Source of the DNA: Tieghemiomyces parasiticus
Lineage: Eukaryota; Kickxellomycota; Dimargaritomycetes; Dimargaritales; Dimargaritaceae
Length of the DNA: 38,606 nucleotides
Assembly (NCBI GenBank): GCA_027575765.1
Contig: JANBPT010000398.1
Coordinates: 1-38,606 of the forward strand
Direction: 5' to 3'
In this document: piece by piece, positions 30,387 to 38,606 of the stretch
Numbering within the stretch: the stretch's first letter is position 1
Layout of the letters: the number at the start of each line of letters is the position of its first letter
Position numbers and translations under genes: made by a program
The notes under the pieces: model-generated
Told to the model about the DNA's origin: nothing
Database searches by the model: none
Seen by the model: the letters and a program-made list of their open reading frames with translations, nothing else

Positions 30387-32516
30387 AGAAGGCGCGCGAG
30401 GAGGAGGGAGAGAGAGTGGGTGTGTCCGGTTGGTGGCTTTTTTTTTATAGTTGTTGTTGCTCAGCATTCCGGCTCCCTTCCGCCGATGTATCGCTTACCT
30501 ACATGATCCCCACTCGCCACCATCATCATTACCGCCCTTTTATTTATTTACTTTTACATTACTCGCATTACCCGCCTTCTCCATTACGGCTCCCACTTGT
30601 TGGCCCCTTTTGGCCCCATCTTTTAATTACAGCCGGTACTCCATTGCACTCCTTCCCTCCCCGCTCTTTCACACCTACTCACACCCTTATTATTATCTTT
30701 GTCATTCCTCCCTCCCCCTATACATACTGACCCCACTCCCTTCCCCCCCATGTACTCTCTTCTGTATGATGTATGCCTTTCTATTTATCATTCTTTTCCT
30801 AATACTCGGTCCAATGAGGCCGAATTTTCCCCTTAACATAAAGGCAGGACCTCGTCGCCCACATGAATTCTCTCCCTCGTTTTGGGTGTCATCGTCATCA
30901 CCCAATGGTCATTGGAAGGGGGTGGCGCTTGAGGGAAGCGGGGATAGACCTCCTTATCCATTCATCTGGTGAGATAAAACAGCCGCAGTCTCCGCACCTG
31001 AGTACCTGGCGCTCCGAATAGCCTTCTTGCCTCCATCCTAAGGTGCAGGCGTGGAGCGTGTAGGCCCAAATGATCGTAGCCCACTATTTGTTAATTCGCG
31101 GTTAGATCATCCTTATCAACTCAAGGATGCTATCCACGATCACACAATCTCCGTGCCGCCCTGCCAATGTGTCCATTTCCTTCACTTATCTGCGGGCTAC
31201 CTCGCACAGGGGAGCGAAGGGCGGCGGCTAATTATGTTCACCCAGTTACTCAACCGCTAGGCAAATGCTGGTCCATGTAGAATATCCAATACAAGCCGTG
31301 CCGAGGGTTGCCTCGATCACCGTGCTACGGTAACACTTGCCGCCGAGCAGTCGCTTTCGCTGCGGAAATCCAAACTCCCATATTCGCGGAGTCGATTTAG
31401 GGAACACAACGCTAGTTCTTGTTGGATAGGATCGGTTGACGAGGGCTCCTCCTGGGATGGTTCATCATTGGATCCTTCATAACCATTGGTACCTGGAAGT
31501 GCTCAGGTCGATACTGACTTGGTTCCCGCTGGTGCAAAAGATCCTTCGTTTACCAATATGAAGATTGATAATGGGAAGGGTCAGCGAGGTGATGAGGAAG
31601 GCCCAGCTTGTGGTTGATCAAAGCCCATTGGGATGGGCCTGTCGATGTATCAAAGCGTGAAGGCCTGCCACTGATGCGCACCTAAACCATTACCTACTAT
31701 CCATGTGTTGGGCTAGTTAGTATCGGTGTATCAGGCACAACATAGGACCATCACCACGCACCAGGCGGGCTAGTGCGCTGGGGCATCCTTGGTTAAGGAG
31801 AACAAGGTAAGATGCTGGAAGGATTGTCGACCAATGGTGCTGGCCGCGGAACCGACTATAAGGATTGAAAGCCCAGCCGTTGCCGTGACGAGGGGTTCTG
31901 AGTTAATGGGTGGGCCTATTCATGGTGGATCGGGACACTTTAAAGCAGACTTCGCGCTCGCAGTTAATGGCAGCTCGGATGGGGAGCGAACGTGGTAATT
32001 TGCTGTTACGTCCTGGGGCTAGCTACCGGGACATGATCCCCCGGTTTAGGGACAACCTATGGCACCGCCAACTATTTAGGCCTGTCACTACCGCCCGCAC
32101 CACAGGCCTGACGGATCTTGCAGTGGCAACGGCGATGTTATGCAGGGTCCTCTGGACCGCCGCCGAACGGAGCCGTGGTACAACAACCCAGTTCTGTGCA
32201 CTCATCCCATCAGGGGGACTTCCCGTGAGAGACTGGTCAATCCCCAAGGGGGGGAGGCTTGTAGACCAGAAGGCAAATACGGTCCGCACGTGCAAAACCA
32301 CAGGGTCATCGGGTTGCGCCGGACCTTACGACCTGGCATGTGTGTCGGGGAGTTTTCAGGTGCCTCGGCGGTGCACCACATCTCAAATACCTCCCAGACC
32401 CCCCCCCTCCGTTGCGCCATGCCTATCGCAGCTGAACCGTCGCCACCATCCCTCATCGCATTCCTCCCCACGCCCGCCCGCCTACCCCCGCCTTCACCCC
32501 GTCCTTCGCATTCGCC
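30387..32516. other. Intergenic region between CSL and PXMP4
   Basis: 2.1 kb. The first 400 nt are T/C-rich (3' flank of CSL). Around 31042-31617 one frame is unusually open (listed separately). From about 32390 a C-rich leader leads into PXMP4. No intact gene is supported. Confidence 0.5.
31042..31617 (+). pseudogene. Possible decayed coding remnant
   Basis: One plus-strand frame runs about 191 codons with only two internal stops (31258 and 31480) before a TGA at 31615, in sequence of near-balanced composition where more stops would be expected. The translated pieces are rich in Ser, Asp and Gly (for example IGSVDEGSSWDGSSLDPS). No family is recognised and there is no ATG start. It may be a relic of a gene or mobile element, or chance. 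Confidence 0.15.
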
Positions 32517-33369
32517 ATGGAGGCCCTTCAACGAGTTGCTCTCGACCCACGCTACCACGATGTATTAGCCATCCTCAAGGGCCTGCGTAACGGCCTGGTC
32601 TACGGTACCAAGATTCGTTTCCCGCACGCCCTGGTCATGACCCTCCTGTTCCGCTCGGGCAGGTAAGTCCCGCCGGGGCCAAGACGCTCGGTGAATAGCC
32701 GGGGAGGGGGTGGAGACACTGCGCTTGACCTTCGCCTTTACTCACCCTCCTACTCACCAACCCTTCGCAATTCCCTCACCACTTTCTCTAGCTTGCGCGA
32801 CAAGGCGCGGGTCGTGTTCAAGGCCACGCGCGCCCACGCCCAGAATTTGGGTGCGTTTGTTACCATTTACAAGTCCCTCATGTTTGCCCTCCGCAAGTTG
32901 TCCGGCAACAAGGAAGCCAGCCACCATTCCTTTCTGGCCGGGCTGGTGGGCGGCTACGTGGTGTTTGGCGAGAACAACAACATCAATAACCAGGTAAGTC
33001 CATTGGGGGTAATGGCCCGTCCTCTCGCTACCTCTACACTCAGTGCAGGTCCATTGTACGCCCCGCGGCCGTCACTGACGCGGCTTCAACCCCACGCTCG
33101 CTCTACCCCCACGGACCCGCCAGATTGTCATGTACCTCTTCTCCCGGGTTGCCATTGGCCTAGCCAAGTTGGCTGTGGAGAAGCGGGTCGTTGATGAGCC
33201 CCACCGGCCGTTCCCGGTGTTCGCCGCCGTGGTTTGGGGCCTGGTTATGTGGCTGTTCCGCCACGAGCGCGCCACGCTACAGCCGTCGCTCCAGGCTTCA
33301 ATGCAGTACCTCTACGTGGACTCCAATCACTGGTCGTCCCTTCGGAGCCTGTTCTGGCACAATAAGTGA
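32517..33369 (+). CDS. PXMP4: Peroxisomal membrane protein 4 (PXMP4/PMP24), Tim17/22/23 superfamily
   Basis: Three exons: 32517-32662, 32792-32993 and 33124-33369, giving 197 aa (the human protein is about 212). Introns are 129 and 130 nt, both GTAAGT donors with CTAG or CCAG acceptors, and the first splits a Ser codon. The product begins MEALQRVALDPRYHDVLA, then LKGLRNGLVYGTKIRFPHAL, a highly recognisable PXMP4 segment, followed by KATRAHAQNLGAFV, FLAGLVGGYVVFGENNNIN and the C-terminal LFSRVAIGLAKLAVEKR. Four hydrophobic segments with Gly-rich faces fit the Tim17/22/23 membrane fold. Family members sit in the peroxisomal membrane; their exact function is unsettled (homologues occur in filamentous fungi and animals). 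The ATG is in a good context (TTCGCCATGG). No peroxisome-related neighbour is present in the window. Confidence 0.93.
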
Positions 33370-34094
33370 AGCGGTTGCTGAGTTGGAGCCACCACCACGT
33401 GGAGGCCACTGCGTATGACGAACACTAGCGCTGATCTGCCGGCCTGTGCGCTCCGGGCGGGTTAAGTTTAATTAAATTCGCAGGGCTTAATAGAGATAAC
33501 CCCCCCCCGTGGGCTAATGGTGGGACCGTAGCAGGGTTAATGATATACCATGGCAATGAAGCATGTCAATCAGGAAGGGGATGGCCGGAAAGAAGGTCAC
33601 TGCGGCCAGGGTTTACGGGGCTGGTGGAACGGTCCACGCGTCATTTGGGGTGCAGAGGGTAACTGCGCCCGGACGAAAGACCAAGAACCGGTGGCCGCGT
33701 CACAGCAGGTGTGAATCATTGGGAGGCGACTGCGGCATCGGCGGTTGGGACCCTTTGCGCCTTTGATTCGGGAAACCCCGTAGTTAGGAAGCACAAAAGG
33801 GCGAGTGTGCCTGAAAGAAAGGGCGGTGACCATGTAAGTGGTCGAGAGGAGGCGGGCCATGTCGCTAAAGTTCATGGCCACTGCCTGGATAGTGGTATTT
33901 AAGCTGCACCCCCAGTTGGTATCCCCCCACTCTCCCCCCGCTGGCCAACTCGCTCACCCCTCTGCCCACCTTAGCGCCCATTGGTCACATTCCCTTGATC
34001 CGCACACCACCACGGCCGCCACATCCTCGCTGCTAATTGTCCCAATATCACATTCCATTCTTGCCACCTCTCTTCACATTCACCTCCCTAAGCC
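33370..34094. other. Intergenic region between PXMP4 and the stomatin-like gene
   Basis: 725 nt on the plus-strand path between two co-directional genes. A 9-C run lies near 33501. Short frames have no ATG in context or no recognisable motif. From about 33910 the sequence becomes C-rich, as in other leaders here. Confidence 0.5.
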
Positions 34095-35795
34095 ATGGCT
34101 TTAGCCCAATACGCACGACTCGGCGTGATCTCTCGTTCAGCGCCCGGCCTCGTCCTGGCCCGGCCGCTGCTGGCCGCTGTGCCGCGATCCGTAAGTACAC
34201 CAGCCCGCCTACGGCCGCGGTAGCAATCTGCTCCGCATTGAGAATATTTTGTCACCGCCCTCGGCGTCTCCGACACCTGGTCCCTACCGTCCGTGGTTAT
34301 TTCTCACCCCCCCCCACGTTCCCTTTCCTTTTGGCGTGGTACCGGTGCCCTGCCAGACGACCACCTCGGTCCTGCGCTCCTTGGCCAGCTCTGCTCGCGC
34401 AGGACGTTTCGCCTCGTCTCGCCGCGAGCCAGGCATGGTCCCCGTCGGCCGTCGCACCCGTGAACTCCCCGTCAACACCATCATCAAATTCGTACCTCAG
34501 CAGGAGGCGTGGGTCGTGGAACGCATGGGGAAGTTCGACCGCATCCTTGAACCGGGCCTGGCCTTCCTCGTCCCGGTGCTGGACCAGGTCAAGTACGTTC
34601 AGAGCCTCAAGGAAGTGGCCATCGAGATCCCCACCCAGAGTGCCATCACCCAGGATAATGTCACTTTGGAGCTGGACGGCGTCCTTTACTACCGCGTAGT
34701 CGACCCCTACAAGGCCTCGTACGGCGTAGAGAACGCCGAATTCTCGGTGGCTCAGCTCGCCCAGACCACCATGCGCGCCGAGATTGGCCAGATGACCCTG
34801 GACCGCACCTTGGCCGAGCGCAACCAACTTAACATCAATATTGTCGAGTCCATCAATACCGCCGCCCATGACTGGGGTATCCGCTGCCTGCGGTACGAGA
34901 TTCGCGACATTCACCCTCCGGAGAACGTTGTCCAGGCCATGCACTCGCAGGTCTCTGCCGAGCGTTCCAAGCGCGCCCAGATTCTGGAATCGGAAGGTGC
35001 CCGCCAGGCCGCCATCAACGTGGCCGAGGGTCACAAGCAGGCTACCATCCTTGCCTCCGAGGCTGTTAAGACGGAGCGCATCAACGAGGCCCTCGGTAAG
35101 TTTTCCCATTGATATGTTTTTCGTTCAGCAATCGTAGGTCAGGATTCTGGACTGTCCCATATCCCGCGCCTCGGCTTTCTGACGGATCCGCTGACATATT
35201 TTCTTCTTACTGCTTCCCCCCTCCGAACCATTTTGTAGGTGCCGCCGAGGCCATCTTGGCTCACGCCCGGGCGACAGCCCAGGGCATTGAAAAGGTCGCT
35301 GCCTCGATCAGCGACTCCCCCAATGGCCACGACGCTGTATCGCTGACGGTGGCCGAGAAGTACGTCGATGCATTCGGCAACCTGGCCAAGCAAGGTACGA
35401 CGGTCATCGTCCCCACCGATGTCAACAACGTAGGCAGCATGGTCGCCCAGGTAAGTCACCCACGCGTCCGGACGGACGGAGTTGCCGTAGAGACCGGTAA
35501 AGACCGTACAGCCTAGTACCCGCTTCTATCGTCCTACGGTCAGACCAAAGGCCTCCTGACGAACTACTCGCTTGAACTGCCCGGCTTCGGACTCAAATCT
35601 TTCCTTCTCCCCTCGCTACAACCTTCCTCGATATCATCGCCATTCATCCCGTGCCCCCCCCCCTAGGCCCTCGCTGTGTACAAAAACATTGGCCAGGCCC
35701 GGGAAACCCCGACGGCGCTGCCGAAAGATTCTCGAAAGCAGGCCATCCTCGATACTCTTGTGCCTCAGCAGGACACCCCACCGGCTCGCAAGTAG
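34095..35795 (+). CDS. STOML2: Mitochondrial stomatin-like protein (SLP-2/STOML2 type, SPFH family)
   Basis: Four exons: 34095-34190, 34357-35095, 35239-35450 and 35667-35795, giving 391 aa. Introns of 166, 143 and 216 nt are GTAAGT...AG and keep frame. The first exon is a mitochondrial-type presequence (MALAQYARLGVISRSAPG and a Leu/Ala/Arg stretch), which fixes the start at 34095 rather than at internal ATGs. The SPFH/band-7 domain starts about residue 72 (NTIIKFVPQQEAWVVERMG) and contains LDGVLYYRVVDPYKASYGVE, TMRAEIGQMTLD and GIRCLRYEIRDI; the coiled tail follows (SAERSKRAQILESEG, GHKQATILASEA), then an Ala/Gly region to a short C-terminus. SLP-2 proteins scaffold cardiolipin-rich inner-membrane domains and organise prohibitins and proteases. 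Confidence 0.95.
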
Positions 35796-36471
35796 TGCGG
35801 TTCTTTTCAGCAGGTTCAAAAGAACCTCACGACGCCTTCATCGTTTGAGGCTGTTCCTTCCCGTGATGCTTGCCTGTACGTCATGACTAACGATCGGATC
35901 CGCTCTAGAACTCACCTCAGGCTGGCCGAATGGCATTAGTGGCCTCTTTTTTTTTATATAAATATGCGCCGGTGCACTTATAGCCCTATCCTGAACAGAC
36001 CGGTTGAAATGTTCCATAGTGTACGCTCTTTATAATCTGGATCCATGCCTCCGCACGCTCCAGACATCGACGTGAGCACCCCCGCTCCGCAGTTGGTTTA
36101 CTTTACCCCGTATATGATCTTACTTAAGACCTCCAGTGGGCGAGCACGTGCCGTCTTAAATATCTACAGAACTGTGGTGACAGTGTCAGAACGCTCCGTT
36201 AAGAACCAAACTTCAAATGGCATCCAGCGAGCGTGTCTGCGGCCACGAGTCGTCAGCCCGGACCACCATACTAAAAAGGCCTGCTAGCTCACCAGGGCGC
36301 CTTCCACCGCCCTTACCCCAGTGGTCACCAACACCGGCATGAGGCTATTGAGGTGCTAGATATCTCTTCCACGTTTATTACCGGGCGAACTAGTTTTTTT
36401 GTACTATAATCCACCGCTCAAACAGCTTCTATCGCCCATATTGCACCTTTTCTTTTGAGCTAGACGCCTCA

Positions 36472-36490
36472 TGATAGGTACAACCTATCA
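36472..36490. repeat. Small perfect hairpin in 3' flank of EF-P gene
   Basis: TGATAGGT (36472-36479) pairs with ACCTATCA (36483-36490) around the loop ACA. It lies beyond the minus-strand polyadenylation signal of the EF-P gene. Confidence 0.65.
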
Positions 36491-36562
36491 GCTACTCTGT
36501 CTGATCTTACCGGGGTGTGGGGTGTCTAGTGGTATCCCGAAAGCTGGCCATCGTCCAGTTCT

Positions 36563-36568
36563 TTTATT
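36563..36568 (-). terminator. AATAAA polyadenylation signal of the EF-P gene
   Basis: Canonical AATAAA on the minus strand, 111 nt beyond the EF-P stop codon. Confidence 0.55.
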
Positions 36569-36678
36569 TTAATTATGCACAAGGTGGACAAACTAACGGG
36601 CCATCTCACTACGGCATCGGTGCCAGGCCGCCCACTTTTCGTATCTAGGGCCCTCTCCGACCAGGGACAGATAGCCCG

Positions 36679-38016
36679 TCAAGCCCGGGCAATGTACTTG
36701 CGGGTCTCCAGGTCAATGACCACCTGATCACCGGGGTGCACAAAATCCGGTACGGTTACCTTGACACCGTTATCAAGTTCGGCGGGGCACAGGTTGGCGC
36801 CTTTCGCCCGGCTTGCCTTGAGCGTCACGTTGGCAACGGTGTAGGTGGCAGATTTGGGCAGGTGAACCAGGAGCGGCACGTCATCCTCGAGGGATTGGAC
36901 TTGCAAGGTCATGCCATCTAAGCCCAATAATCCACGGAAGGTCAGAAAAAAATAGAAAGGCAGGCGATGAGAATCAGACCAGGTGGAGAGGACGTGGGGC
37001 AGTGGGGGGAGGCGTGTGTATGGATGGGCCACCGCCGAAGATCCTTATGAAGTCAGTCATAGTCGAGGCTGGTTACTTACCTTGGACCAGCTTGGCCATG
37101 TCGGGACCGCCTGGTTAGTGGCGGGGATAGGGTGGGGTTAGACAAAATGTTGCAGATACGAATGGGTACGGTTAGGGGGAGGTGGACAAGTGAAAATAAC
37201 GCAGTCGAGGCTTTTCAATGACCATCAGGTTGCGAGTGGGGCCTCGACGCTTCCTTACTTACCCGAAAGCATCTCGGCACTGATTTCGATTTCCTCCAGG
37301 CTGGCGGGGTTCATTAGATGCAACGTGCTATCAACGGTGTATAGGAATTCATGCGGACGCGACTTGAGGTGGAGCACTGCCGAGGGGTGTAGTAGATGGT
37401 GGGTCAGGTTAGGGCCGGAAACGGTGACATGGTGGAGTGGCCAGGCACCGCTGCCTCCACACGAGGTCCCGACGGACCATTGAGCCGTACCACCGGCGCT
37501 TTTCGTCTCCTCCAACCTCCACTTATTACGAACCGCGCCTGCTTCACTCACCTTCAAACTCGGTGTCACTCTTGCAGCGCTCTACCTTCTTTTGACCAGT
37601 CACGGCGTTACGCAGTTCCATCTGGGAGGCGAGTATCGTATGGGACACATAAGGTAAACCTCCGTCAGTGGAGAGAGGAATAGTGAGATGCCTGTGAATG
37701 GGGTAGCGTCCGGCAGACCTTACGGGTGGTCCGTGGTCAGGTGGGGGTGCCTGCACGCACGACTCGCGCCGACGCGGAATTCCTTTGGGCCTACCTTGAC
37801 CAGCCCGACCCCGCGGCCGGTCCCACCAAGTTCCCGGCGCACCACTACCCAGGGTGCCGATGCGTATTCGATCACATTGCCGGCTCGTAAGGAGCCGCTA
37901 GCCGTCCGGTACGTGCGGAGCGTCTGGGCAAGGCGGAGTCCCGGGGTGGTTTGCGGTGCGAGCTGTGGGGAAGCGGCCAGGGCGCGGCGGAAATGGGTCA
38001 GAAAGAAACGAGCCAT
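36679..38016 (-). CDS. Elongation factor P-like protein, probably mitochondrial
   Basis: Five exons: 38016-37795, 37621-37552, 37376-37263, 37110-37081 and 36917-36679, giving 224 aa. All joins keep frame; exon 4 is only 30 nt, its junctions split Gly and Asp codons, and donors are GTAAGT, GTGAGT or GTAGGC. The first about 40 residues (MARFFLTHFRRALAASPQLA and on) look like a presequence. The EF-P N domain follows: SLRAGNVIEYASAPWVVVRR, then the loop GTGRGVGLVK and MELRNAVTGQKKVE. The OB domain carries HEFLYTVDSTLHLMNPASLE (compare bacterial QYLY...FMD..TYEQ), and the third domain ends VTVPDFVHPGDQVVIDLETR with KYIARA. Bacterial EF-P relieves ribosome stalling at polyproline; this copy would serve mitochondrial ribosomes. 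The loop-tip residue is Arg68 where E. coli has the modified Lys34. The ATG is 559 nt from the next gene, transcribed the other way. Confidence 0.88.
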
Positions 38017-38574
38017 GGTGGAGGATGACGAATTCCCAACAATGAGGATACAAAAAAGCATGCGGTAAAGGCCGCATGTCTCAACGGGGCGGCGGCAGAA
38101 GAGCGGAGGGGCCGCGATCCGCCGGTGTGCAGGGGGCGGGCAGCAGGGTTGGGTTGAAGCGTCTCCCTACCCAGGCCCGGAGCCAATTGTAGCATGAACG
38201 AATCGAGGGGCCCCAGGCTCCTGCCTCTAACCAGGACAATGCAGGCACGCCGACTCTCTCAGGCCTCATGGTGCGCCACCACTGCCTCCTTGGGACTGTC
38301 CATTCCTCTGCTTTTGGCTCTGAGGTCACGGCTTGAGTGGGCCATTCAGCCCCCCCCCAATTCTGCCGCCACTGGCAACTTCTCACCCTCCCTCCGCTCT
38401 CGTATGCAACATACAACCTTGTCCAGTTTGCCTCCGTCTTACCTGTCCAGCCACTTACCCGGTTTCCCCCCTTTCCCCCTTTGCCTTATTGCCTCTTAGT
38501 TATTCCGCCCATTACTCCACCCCCCCACCGCCACAACCACCTCCTCCCCCATCCTTCACCGTTGACCCGCGGCC
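38017..38574. other. Bidirectional promoter region
   Basis: 558 nt between the divergent EF-P-like gene and the next plus-strand gene. The right half (38340-38570) is C/T-rich, as before other starts. No TATA box was found and no coding sequence is supported. Confidence 0.5.
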
Positions 38575-38606
38575 ATGGCCGACGACTCGCCCCCCTCCGC
38601 CCTGGC
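38575..38606 (+). CDS. Start of an unidentified plus-strand gene, partial
   Basis: An ATG in strong context (GCGGCCATGGCC) after a long C/T-rich leader opens the frame MADDSPPSAL to the window end. Too little is visible to name a product. Its start is inferred only from context and its likeness to other leaders here. Confidence 0.5.
   Translation, partial: MADDSPPSAL

Larger units (their letters stand above)
35796..36678. other. Shared 3' region of convergent stomatin-like and EF-P genes
   Basis: 883 nt, lower in GC than the genes. It holds a T-run with TATATAAATA (35947-35963), an 8-bp-stem hairpin at 36472-36490 and an EF-P polyadenylation signal. An 80-codon ATG frame at 36045-36287 was judged unsupported. 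Confidence 0.5.

Noticed and set aside
36045..36287. 80-codon ATG frame with a TATAA 14 nt upstream
   Set aside because: The TATA is too close to the ATG to drive it, codon use is unlike the neighbours, and no motif is recognised.

Overview
The window looks like nuclear DNA of a fungus outside the well-studied Dikarya, most plausibly an early-diverging lineage. I infer this and cannot settle the species. Supporting points are two GT15 (KRE2/KTR/MNT1) mannosyltransferases, which are a fungal family; a Cdc15/Imp2/Hof1-type F-BAR-SH3 cytokinesis protein; spliceosomal introns of about 110-390 nt with GTAAGT-like donors; strongly C/G-ending codons; and a gene mix unusual for yeasts (class I aldolase, CSL factor, BLOC-1 subunit, peroxisomal PXMP4, a mitochondrial EF-P). 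No viral, bacterial-operon, CRISPR or intact transposon structure was seen.

Layout. 1-600 (minus): BLOC1S1, cut by the window edge. 1246-3677 (minus): seven-exon alpha/beta hydrolase. 5973-7181 and 9986-11194 (plus): tandem intronless GT15 paralogues of identical length. 12907-16068 (plus): V-ATPase subunit a, three exons. 16804-19323 (minus): F-BAR-SH3 protein, four exons. 22023-23108 (plus): class I fructose-bisphosphate aldolase, convergent with an FHA-domain regulator (23429-24679, minus). 28320-30386 (plus): CSL (CBF1/Su(H)/Lag-1) transcription factor. 32517-33369 (plus): PXMP4-like peroxisomal membrane protein, three exons. 34095-35795 (plus): mitochondrial stomatin-like protein, four exons. 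36679-38016 (minus): mitochondrial elongation factor P-like protein, five exons. 38575-38606 (plus): first codons of another gene.

The genes are not an operon or a metabolic cluster. Loose themes are the secretory/endolysosomal system (BLOC-1, GT15 pair, V-ATPase, F-BAR) on the left and organelle proteins (peroxisome, mitochondrial inner membrane, mitochondrial translation) on the right. Intergenic regions are long (0.3-3.6 kb). They mostly hold stop-rich unstructured DNA, then a pyrimidine-rich leader before each start codon, often with a TATA box 300-550 nt upstream of the ATG. Several compact perfect inverted repeats lie between genes.

The observations most worth following are the EF-P-like gene with an arginine at the loop tip, the class I aldolase in a fungal context, the 20-bp perfect inverted repeat at 798-919, and the FHA protein with a forkhead-like second domain. 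Exon boundaries were set by eye from splice signals, reading-frame continuity and remembered family motifs. No alignment or search was run.
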